Below, piece by piece: positions 6,904-13,250 of a DNA stretch of 15,024 nucleotides (positions within the stretch are counted from its first letter, which is position 1; each line of letters begins with the position of its first letter). A model generated the notes under the pieces. It was not told the DNA's origin, did not search any database, and saw only the letters and a program-made list of their open reading frames with translations. Location: assembly GCA_937925525.1 (NCBI GenBank), contig CALALS010000320.1:1-15024 (forward strand). Direction: 5' to 3'. A program made the position numbers and the translations under genes. The stretch is from an uncultured Flavobacteriales bacterium (GTDB lineage Bacteria; Bacteroidota; Bacteroidia; Flavobacteriales_E; Vicingaceae).

Positions 6904-7746
6904 TTATCCTAATGTTACTCGCTTAAACTCCACTACCTTTAAGCCATCAGCAGTGTCTTTTAAAAATTGAGCAACTGTTTTTTTGTTATCCCTGATAAAG
7001 TCTTGATTAACTAAAGTATTCTCTTTAAAGAACTTTTTAAGTTTTCCTTGAGCTATTTTGTCAATCATTTCTTCCGGTTTTCCTTCTTGACGAGCAAGTT
7101 CTTTGCCAATTTCTAATTCTCTATCAATAGTTTCTTGAGTAACGCTTGTTTCATCTACAGCAACCGGGTCCATTGCAGCTACCTGCATAGCTACTTGTTT
7201 TCCGGCATCTTCAATATTTTCTCCGCTCTTGTTTAAACTAACTATAGTTGCTAATCTGTTTCCCGGATGGATATAAGCTACCGCTTGTTCTCCGTTGACA
7301 ATTTCATAAGCTCCTAAATCTATTTTCTCACCTATTTTACCAATATTATCAGTAATGTGATCTGACACAGTTCTTCCGTCAGCTAACGTTAATGCTTTCA
7401 ATTCATCAACATTTGCAGGGGTTTTATCGGCAGCAACATTCAATATTTCTTCAGCGAACGCTACAAAATTTTCGTTTTTTGCAACAAAGTCGGTTTCACA
7501 GTTAAGCATAATTACCACAGCTTTTTTGCCATCAGCCGTAGTTTTAGCAATTACTGCACCTTCATTAGCTTCTCTATCTCCTCTTTTAGCAGCAACTTTT
7601 TGTCCTTTTTTTCTCAGGATGTCTACCGCTTGTTCAAAATCTCCGTTAGCTTCTACTAGTGCATTTTTGCAGTCCATCATACCTGCACCGGTTTGCTGTC
7701 TTAATTTATTTACATCACTTGCCGTTATAGTTGCCATCTCTGCCAT
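6904..7746 (-). CDS. tsf: Elongation factor Ts
   Basis: EF-Ts exchanges GDP for GTP on EF-Tu. The 280-residue frame shows the N-terminal UBA-like domain with VNKLRQQTGAGMMDCKNAL at 12-30, the linker RKKGQKVAAKRGDREANEG, and the core TDFVAKNENF (TDFV at 85-88), which holds the EF-Tu contact residues. It lies 11 bases after rpsB and is presumably cotranscribed. Two ATGs are possible. ATG 7746 gives MAEMATIT…, and ATG 7737 gives MATITASDVNKLR…, which matches the usual short N-terminus better. I list the longer one but think 7737 is at least as likely. The terminator follows directly downstream. Confidence 0.97.
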   Translation of the reverse strand: MAEMATITASDVNKLRQQTGAGMMDCKNALVEANGDFEQAVDILRKKGQKVAAKRGDREANEGAVIAKTTADGKKAVVIMLNCETDFVAKNENFVAFAEEILNVAADKTPANVDELKALTLADGRTVSDHITDNIGKIGEKIDLGAYEIVNGEQAVAYIHPGNRLATIVSLNKSGENIEDAGKQVAMQVAAMDPVAVDETSVTQETIDRELEIGKELARQEGKPEEMIDKIAQGKLKKFFKENTLVNQDFIRDNKKTVAQFLKDTADGLKVVEFKRVTLG

Positions 7747-7757
7747 GTATTTTAAAT

Positions 7758-8564
7758 TTATTCAGTTTCTTCTACTTTTTCTTTTGCCTTAGCTTTTGGT
7801 TTTTCTTCTTTTGAAGTAGCTTTTTCCTTTTTAGGAGCAGCTTCCTTTTCAGCTTTTGGCTTTTCTTTATCTTTCTTTCTATCCGCTAATCCGCCTGCAA
7901 TTTCTTTAGTGATATATTCTAAAATAATATCAATAGATTTTGCTGCATCATCATTCGCTGGAATTGCAAAATCAACCAAGTTTGGATTTGAGTTCGTATC
8001 AACAATAGCGAATGTTGGAATGTTTAATTTTTTTGCTTCTGCAATAGCAATGTGTTCTTTTTTAATGTCAACAACAAATAGTGCTGCAGGAAGTCTTGTT
8101 AAGTCAGCTATACTTCCTAAGTTCTTCTCTAATTTAGCTCTTTGACGGTCAACTTGAAGCCTCTCTCTTTTAGAAAGTGTTAAGAAGGTTCCGTCTTTTT
8201 TCATTTTGTCGATGTTGTCCATCTTTCTAACTGCTTTTCTGATAGTAGCAAAGTTAGTTAACATACCTCCAGGCCATCTTTCAGTAACGTAAGGCATGTT
8301 GATAGACTTAATTCTTTCAGCCACTAAATCTTTTGCTTGTTTTTTTGTAGCAACAAAAAGAATTTTTTTGCCAGACTTAGCAATTTGTTTTAACGCATTT
8401 GCCGACTCTTGAAGTTTAGCTGCGGTTTTGTTTAAATCGATAATGTGGATTCCGTTTTTCTCCATAAAAATGTATGGAGCCATTTTAGGATGCCACTTTC
8501 TTTTAAGGTGTCCGAAATGTACACCTGCTTCTAATAAGCTTTGAATGTTTGGTTTGTTTTCCAT
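7758..8564 (-). CDS. rpsB: 30S ribosomal protein S2
   Basis: A 268-residue S2 protein of the small ribosomal subunit. The N-terminal LLEAGVHFGHLKRKWHPKMAPYIF is the S2 signature region. GKKILFVATKKQAKDLV, YVTERWPGGMLTNFATIRK, and the C-terminal PTFAIVDTNSNPNLVDFAIPANDDAAKSI also match the family. The last 42 residues or so (227-268) are a low-complexity Lys/Glu/Ala/Pro-rich tail, longer than in E. coli S2 and probably disordered. The ATG at 8564 is preceded by AGGAAG eight or so bases upstream, a Shine-Dalgarno-like site that is uncommon for this phylum, and by a structured leader. It heads the rpsB-tsf pair. Confidence 0.97.
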   Translation of the reverse strand: MENKPNIQSLLEAGVHFGHLKRKWHPKMAPYIFMEKNGIHIIDLNKTAAKLQESANALKQIAKSGKKILFVATKKQAKDLVAERIKSINMPYVTERWPGGMLTNFATIRKAVRKMDNIDKMKKDGTFLTLSKRERLQVDRQRAKLEKNLGSIADLTRLPAALFVVDIKKEHIAIAEAKKLNIPTFAIVDTNSNPNLVDFAIPANDDAAKSIDIILEYITKEIAGGLADRKKDKEKPKAEKEAAPKKEKATSKEEKPKAKAKEKVEETE

Positions 8565-8657
8565 GTTTACTTCCTTTTTTAGTTGTAACTCAACCTGTAA
8601 GTAGCGCTATGCGGTCTTACAAGTTTAGGTACTAAACAGTTTATAATAGATAAAAAA
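8565..8657 (-). promoter_or_regulatory. Structured rpsB leader, candidate autoregulatory RNA
   Basis: The 93 bases between rpsI and rpsB contain three consecutive hairpins on the minus strand. Hairpin 1 is GTTTAG/CTAAAC (8637-8632 with 8628-8623, loop TAC). Hairpin 2 is CTTGTAAG/CTTACAGG (8623-8616 with 8601-8594, eight pairs including one G-U, 14-base loop with AGCGCT). Hairpin 3 is GTTG/CAAC (8594-8591 with 8585-8582). AGGAAG then sits just before the ATG. None ends in a proper T tract, so they are not a terminator. S2 is known to repress rpsB-tsf through the mRNA leader in enterobacteria; a similar role here is inferred from position. Hairpins 1 and 2 share one base and may alternate. Confidence 0.55.
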
Positions 8658-9044
8658 TTAACGTTTGCTGAACTGGAATCTCTTTCTCGCTTTTTTCTGA
8701 CCAAATTTCTTTCTCTCTACCATTCTTGGGTCACGAGTTAATAATCCTTCCGGTTTTAGTGCTTTTCTAAATTCAGGGTCAACTTGAATAAGTGCTCTTG
8801 AAATTCCCAATCTTACTGCCTCTGCCTGACCTGTAATTCCACCGCCTTGTACATTTACTGTTACGTCAAATTTCTTTGTAGTATCAGTCAATAAAAAAGG
8901 TTGATTTACTTTATATAACAATGTATTTGTTTTAAAGTAATCTTTGGTTTCCTTGTTGTTGATAGTAATATTTCCTTTTCCTTCTGTTAAGAAAATTCTA
9001 GCAACTGAAGTTTTTCTTCTTCCTACGGTATTAATAACTTCCAT
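8658..9044 (-). CDS. rpsI: 30S ribosomal protein S9
   Basis: A 128-residue S9 protein. The N-terminus VINTVGRRKTSVARIFLTEGKGNITIN, the middle VNVQGGGITGQAEAVRLGISRAL, and the end LTRDPRMVERKKFGQKKARKRFQFSKR match the family throughout. The C-terminal SKR tail reaches the P-site tRNA in ribosome structures, and its full conservation shows an intact gene. It follows rplM by two bases, the universal rplM-rpsI pair. Confidence 0.98.
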   Translation of the reverse strand: MEVINTVGRRKTSVARIFLTEGKGNITINNKETKDYFKTNTLLYKVNQPFLLTDTTKKFDVTVNVQGGGITGQAEAVRLGISRALIQVDPEFRKALKPEGLLTRDPRMVERKKFGQKKARKRFQFSKR

Positions 9045-9046
9045 AT

Positions 9047-9502
9047 TTATTTTATCGTGTTAAGGTCTAATGCTTGAGGTTTTTGAGCTTCATGTGTGTG
9101 CTCGCTTCCGGCATAAACATGAAGGTTTCTGAAAATAGCTCTTCCTAGTCTATTCTTAGGCAACATTCCTAAAATAGCCCACTCTACCATTCTTACAGGA
9201 TGCTTTGCCATCATTTCGCTTGCCGTAGTAGTTTTTTGTCCACCCGGGTAAGTTGAATGAGTAACATATTCTTTTTGATCCCACTTTTTTCCGGTTAACT
9301 TAATTTTATCGGCATTTAAAACCACCACATAATCTCCGCAATCTGCGTGAGGAGTAAAGTTAGGTTTTGTTTTGCCTCTTAAAACTTGAGCAACTTTAGA
9401 AGCAAATCTTCCAAGTGTTTGATTTTCAGCATCTACAACATACCACTGCTTGTTGGCATTTTCTTTATTTGCTGATATTGTTTTGTAACTTAATGTATCC
9501 AC
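9047..9502 (-). CDS. rplM: 50S ribosomal protein L13 (GTG start)
   Basis: A 151-residue L13 protein. WYVVDAENQTLGRFASKVAQVLRGK, HADCGDYVVVLNADKIKLTGKKW, and AILGMLPKNRLGRAIFRNLHVYAGSEHTHEAQKP are family landmarks. The start is GTG at 9502-9500 (GTG GAT ACA TTA…), giving MDTLSYKTIS, which I recall as the usual flavobacterial N-terminus; no upstream in-frame ATG fits. AGGA lies only three bases before the GTG. This is the first gene of the ribosomal-protein transcript, with a promoter-like element 29-59 bases upstream. Confidence 0.97.
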   Translation of the reverse strand: MDTLSYKTISANKENANKQWYVVDAENQTLGRFASKVAQVLRGKTKPNFTPHADCGDYVVVLNADKIKLTGKKWDQKEYVTHSTYPGGQKTTTASEMMAKHPVRMVEWAILGMLPKNRLGRAIFRNLHVYAGSEHTHEAQKPQALDLNTIK

Positions 9503-9507
9503 TATTC

Positions 9508-9537
9508 CTGCGAATTTTTTAATTGGGCTGCGAATTT
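9508..9537 (-). repeat. Direct repeat AAATTCGCAG in the rplM leader
   Basis: On the minus strand AAATTCGCAG occurs at 9537-9528 and again at 9517-9508, exactly 20 bases apart. The first copy overlaps the putative -7 box and the second ends five bases before the GTG start codon. Two turns of B-DNA between copies would suit an operator, but chance duplication in AT-rich DNA is possible. Confidence 0.5.
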
Positions 9538-9561
9538 AGCACTAATTTATTAATCCGCAAA
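9531..9561 (-). promoter_or_regulatory. Candidate promoter for the rplM operon
   Basis: On the minus strand TTTG (9561-9558) is followed by 19 bases and then TAAATTCG (9538-9531). The first matches the Bacteroidota -33 element and the second matches the -7 box TAnnTTTG with one mismatch, at the usual spacing. This would give a leader of about 20 bases. The ten-base repeat AAATTCGCAG overlaps the -7 box and recurs 20 bases downstream. Confidence 0.5.
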
Positions 9562-9590
9562 AACAATTAACTATTTTATGTTGATAATTG
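9559..9590 (-). terminator. Weak candidate terminator after moeA
   Basis: On the minus strand CAATTA-TCA-AC (9590-9580) can pair with GTTAATTG (9571-9564), leaving a three-base bulge and an eight-base loop, followed by TTTTT (9563-9559) and G. It begins five bases after the moeA stop, which is where a terminator is expected. The stem is AT-rich and weak, and the T tract overlaps the putative rplM -33 element. Confidence 0.35.
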
Positions 9591-9595
9591 AGTTT

Positions 9596-10780
9596 TTATG
9601 GTAAAATATGCACCTCTACGTTATCACTGCTCTTAAAAGAAACCTTTTCTCCATTGAGATAAACCAAAGCATTTGCATAGGTAAAAGATTTTAACATAAA
9701 TGAATTTTGTCCCTCTAATATGGTTACTTTATCTTCAAAAACTCTTGCTTTTAAAAACTGGGCTCTACCGGGTTTAACGGTAAAATCATGCGTTAGCGAT
9801 AGGTTTTTCTGAAGAAAAAAGGAAGGGCACTTTTTCTGGGAATTATTTATCCATGGAAGCACATATTCATAAAAACAAACCAAAGAAGATGAAGGGTTTC
9901 CGGGTAATCCAAAAACAAAAGAGCCTTCTAACTTTCCAAAATATAAAGGTTTTCCTGGCTTTTAGTTGACTTTATAAAATATAGTTGTGCTATTTAGTTC
10001 GTTTAAGGCCTTCCCCACAAAGTCATAATCTCCAACTGAAATGCCACCGCTAAATAAAATTAATTCGTACTGATTAGTTAATTGGCTAATTAGTTCTAAG
10101 GTTGACTTATAATCATCTTTAAGTTTAAATACTTCGGCTTTTATATTTAATTGAGAAAGAGCCGCCTTCAGCATTTGTCCGTTTGACTCATAAACTCCAC
10201 CAAAAGGCAATTCCTTTCCGGGTTCAATCAGTTCATTTCCCGTAACAACAATAGCGATTTTTGGTTTTTTATACACCTCCACTTCGATAATTCCCAGGCT
10301 ATTTAAAAACCCAACGGTAGCAGGATTAACAATATGATATTGCTCAACAGCTATTTTTCCTTCGCTAATATCTTCTCCTATTTGCCGAATATTTTCCTGC
10401 TCTTTTATTCCTTCTTGCCGAATTATTATTTTACTTTCTTGTGCCAAAACATTTTCTTGCATAATTACAGCGGTAGCATTATCAGGAACAGGTGCTCCTG
10501 TATAAATACGATAGCACTCCCCTTTCTTTAATGCTATTTTTTGCTTTGAACCCGCTGGTATTTCACCAGCCAACTGAAACTCCTTAATACCATTTTCAAA
10601 ATCTGACTTCATGATACAGTAGCCATCCATTGCCGATTGTCTGAATGATGGCAAAGAGATAGGCGCTAAAATATTTTGTGAAATTACTCTTCCTATTGCT
10701 TCAGAAACAGCCATTTTTTCTTCTCCAAATACAGGACTGTTTTCAATTACAAATTTTTTGGCTTCTTCTACGCTAATCAT
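9596..10780 (-). pseudogene. moeA: Molybdopterin molybdenumtransferase MoeA, interrupted by an in-frame TAA
   Basis: MoeA inserts molybdenum into adenylated molybdopterin to finish the molybdenum cofactor. Reading from ATG 10780 (MISVEEAKKF…), the frame shows SAMDGYCI at 49-56, TGAPVPDNATAVIMQEN, IRQIGEDISEG, VVTGNELIEPG, and LFSGGISVGDYDFVGKAL at 242-259. After FYKVN (residue 272) a TAA at 9964-9962 stops it. The same frame then continues KPGKPLYFGKLEGSFVFGLPGNPSS and a normal MoeA C-terminal domain to 9596, 394 positions in all. Only one codon is wrong; CAA to TAA is the simplest change. The truncated product lacks the KPGKP loop, which holds catalytic lysines in E. coli MoeA, and domain IV. 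The tail has no good ATG of its own. It starts one base after the TonB receptor stop. A sequencing error cannot be excluded. Confidence 0.85.
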
Positions 10781-10781
10781 T

Positions 10782-13142
10782 TTAAAATAAAATTCTATAC
10801 TGCATGATAGGGAAAAATCCCATTTGATATTCTGTAACAACTTCTCCGCTCACTTTGTCAAAGGTTTGGGTAAAAATGTTTTGGCTGTCAAATACGTTTT
10901 GAACATTTATAGCCCATTCTTGTGTTGCCCTTTTCAAATTTAATTTATACGTAAATCGAATGTCAAATCTAAAATAATCGGGATATCTTTTTTGGTAAGC
11001 TTGTGAATAAATATAAACAGTTCTACCATATAATCTGGACAATTCTTCATTAATAGGAATATATCTCCTACCTCCTGCAAAAACAGTTTTAATGTCTATT
11101 GCAAATACATTATTTTGCTTTTTTCCTACCGGATATTCTAGTCCGCCTAATGCATTAAAGGTATAGTTTCCGCTAAAAGCGGTTTGTCTTTCTATATTAT
11201 CACTGGCAATATATTTTGATTCATATAATGAACCCGTAATTAAAAAATAAGTATGCTTGCTAAAGAATTTTTCAAAGGTGATTTCTAGCCCGTAATTTTC
11301 CCCTTCTCCGGAGTTTTGCAAACTATCAATGGCCGGAATTCCAAAGTCGGCTCCAATATTTAACGCTGAAAAAGTAGAAGAACGCGATTCAACAGGTATA
11401 TTATACAAATACTGGTAATAACTTTCTACTTTTAGCCTTAAGTTAGTATTGATAGAATAATCATACGCAATTACAGAATGAACACTTTTTGAAAAACCTA
11501 AATCTGTATTTGTTTTTATAGTAGAGCCATCCGGCAAGTAGGTTTCATAAAAATAGAGCGAAAAAGGTTGCGTCTGAGAATGAAGCCCGCCTCCTAAACT
11601 CAAGGTTTGTTTTTCATGAAACTGATATTTAAGACCTAACCTAGGTTCTATGGTGTATGAGTTATTGTATGCAAAATGCTGATGATGAACGCCTGCGTTT
11701 AAAACTAATATATCCGTAAACTTATGCTGCCATTGCAAATAACTCTGCAATAAAGAAGTATTGCCTGATGTATTGGTGATGGTTCTGTAAAAAGTGTTCT
11801 CAAATGTGCTGTCAACGTACCGAAAGTCATACAAGTCCATTATTAAACCTAAACTAACTGTATTCTTTGAGTTGATTTTTTTATTCAGTTCGGTATTAGC
11901 GCTATATTTTATTTCATACGAATTGTTGTCGTAAATCATAAAGGGCTTGTCGTCTAAAGAACTTAACGAATCAATTGTAATTGTATTTTGCGTACCGGAA
12001 ACAGCTATGTTGGTTTTAATTCTTGTTTTTTCATTAAAAAAATACGTGTGTGATAATCCTGAAAAGCCGGTATTACTGCCATAGTAGGCATCGCTTTTTC
12101 CAACACCAAAAGACCAATCGGACTCTTTTTTGTTTTTCTGAAGCAATTCTATATAACTCAACCCGCCAACGGCATAAAAAGAAAATCTTCCGTACTTCAC
12201 TCCAGGAAAATCAACTTTTACTGCTAAATCTTGATATTGTGGTGTTCCTCCAACATTAAAGTCAATTCCTAGTTTATCTAAAAACCCAAGCGTTGAATAT
12301 CTATAAGCAGCTAAATACGATGAGCTTTTCTTCTTTGAAATAGGCCCTTCTGCTCCAAACTCAAAACCGTTAAATCCAACCTGCCCTGTAAACTCAGTTT
12401 TTTCGTTATTTCCGTTACGCATCCTTAAATCAAATGCTCCTGCCAAGGCATTTCCGTATGCTGCAGGAAAGGCGCTTGTCATAAAATCTGAATTATCCAG
12501 CACATTATTATTTAAAATACTTATCGGTCCACCTGTTGTTCCTAAACTTCCAAAGTGATTTGTGTTGGGAATATTTATTCCGTCCATACGCCACAAAACA
12601 CCCAACGGAGAATTTCCTCTGATAATAATGTCGTTTCTTTGATCTCCGGCCACAGCCACTCCCGCATAATTAGCTACCATTCTTGACGGGTCGTTTAATG
12701 TTCCGGCATAACGTTTGGTTTCTTCAACAGTAAAAGACCGAGAGCTTACCGTTGCCATTTCATTGTTAACCTCTTTTTTATCTTTTTCGGCAGTTACCAC
12801 AAACTCTTCTGTTTGTACCACCATTTCTTTAAGCTTTACATTAATAATTAACTCCTTTGCTGAGGTTAAAATCAAATTATTTAGCGTAACCGGGCTATAT
12901 CCAATAAAACTGATTTGAATAGATTGCCTTCCAATAGGAACATTTTCTAGTTTAAATTTTCCGTTTTCATCTGAATAAACTCCAACGACAGGGTCTGTCC
13001 CTAGTAAAATAATGGTGGCTCCCGGCAAAGGAAACTCTGATTGTTCATCTACAACGGTTCCTCTTATAGTTTGAGTTAAATCTTGTGTATAGTAGGTGTT
13101 TACAAGAAATAGAAAGAAAATGAGCAGGGAAAACTTTCTCAT
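10782..13142 (-). CDS. TonB-dependent outer-membrane receptor, SusC-like with carboxypeptidase-regulatory-like domain
   Basis: A 786-residue outer-membrane receptor. Residues 1-20 (MRKFSLLIFFLFLVNTYYTQ) form a signal peptide. Residues about 26-105 (IRGTVVDEQSEFPLPGATIILLGTD … VKLKEM) are the carboxypeptidase-D regulatory-like beta-sandwich common in this phylum. EEFVVTAEK near 112-120 may serve as a TonB box. The plug covers about 125-240 (DPSRMVANYAGVAV, DIIIRGNSPLGVLWRMDGINIPN, SAFPAAYGNALAGAFDLRMRNG). The rest is beta-barrel ending in YRILF, with the expected terminal Phe. TonB receptors import siderophores, cobalamin, glycans or metals; the substrate is not visible, and no SusD partner is present. 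moeA follows by one base, which hints at but does not prove a metal-related role. A strong -7 box lies 49 bases upstream. Confidence 0.93.
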   Translation of the reverse strand: MRKFSLLIFFLFLVNTYYTQDLTQTIRGTVVDEQSEFPLPGATIILLGTDPVVGVYSDENGKFKLENVPIGRQSIQISFIGYSPVTLNNLILTSAKELIINVKLKEMVVQTEEFVVTAEKDKKEVNNEMATVSSRSFTVEETKRYAGTLNDPSRMVANYAGVAVAGDQRNDIIIRGNSPLGVLWRMDGINIPNTNHFGSLGTTGGPISILNNNVLDNSDFMTSAFPAAYGNALAGAFDLRMRNGNNEKTEFTGQVGFNGFEFGAEGPISKKKSSSYLAAYRYSTLGFLDKLGIDFNVGGTPQYQDLAVKVDFPGVKYGRFSFYAVGGLSYIELLQKNKKESDWSFGVGKSDAYYGSNTGFSGLSHTYFFNEKTRIKTNIAVSGTQNTITIDSLSSLDDKPFMIYDNNSYEIKYSANTELNKKINSKNTVSLGLIMDLYDFRYVDSTFENTFYRTITNTSGNTSLLQSYLQWQHKFTDILVLNAGVHHQHFAYNNSYTIEPRLGLKYQFHEKQTLSLGGGLHSQTQPFSLYFYETYLPDGSTIKTNTDLGFSKSVHSVIAYDYSINTNLRLKVESYYQYLYNIPVESRSSTFSALNIGADFGIPAIDSLQNSGEGENYGLEITFEKFFSKHTYFLITGSLYESKYIASDNIERQTAFSGNYTFNALGGLEYPVGKKQNNVFAIDIKTVFAGGRRYIPINEELSRLYGRTVYIYSQAYQKRYPDYFRFDIRFTYKLNLKRATQEWAINVQNVFDSQNIFTQTFDKVSGEVVTEYQMGFFPIMQYRILF

Positions 13143-13190
13143 GAAAAACTACTTTACAATTTGCTTTGTTTAAAAGTTATTATTGAATTG

Positions 13191-13198
13191 CAAAGATA
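13191..13198 (-). promoter_or_regulatory. Promoter -7 box TATCTTTG for the TonB receptor
   Basis: TATCTTTG on the minus strand (13198-13191) matches the Bacteroidota -7 consensus TAnnTTTG perfectly and lies 49 bases before the ATG at 13142, giving a leader of roughly 40 bases. The expected -33 site (about 13218-13221) has no TTTG in this orientation; that stretch is instead part of the opposing plus-strand box. Confidence 0.65.
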
Positions 13199-13213
13199 CT
13201 TTTTAATATAAAC

Positions 13214-13221
13214 TAAATTTG
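13214..13221 (+). promoter_or_regulatory. Promoter -7 box TAAATTTG for the MORN-repeat gene
   Basis: TAAATTTG matches TAnnTTTG exactly and lies 29 bases before the ATG at 13251, giving a leader of about 20 bases. The -33 position falls on the opposing TATCTTTG box, so the two promoters overlap almost completely and face away from each other. No TTTG is present at -33. Confidence 0.5.
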
Positions 13222-13250
13222 GTCGTTAATTGTTCTAAACCCATTTTATA

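Noticed and set aside
9596..9883. A separate 95-residue gene after the moeA stop
   Set aside because: It only begins at a TTG inside MoeA-like sequence; the same frame upstream reads KPGKPLYFG…GLPGNPSS, so it is the severed C-terminal part of moeA.
10781..10840. MoeA N-terminal extension MLQNIKWDFSLSCSIEFYFK
   Set aside because: It overlaps the end of the TonB receptor in another frame and precedes the normal MoeA start MISVEEAKKF at 10780.
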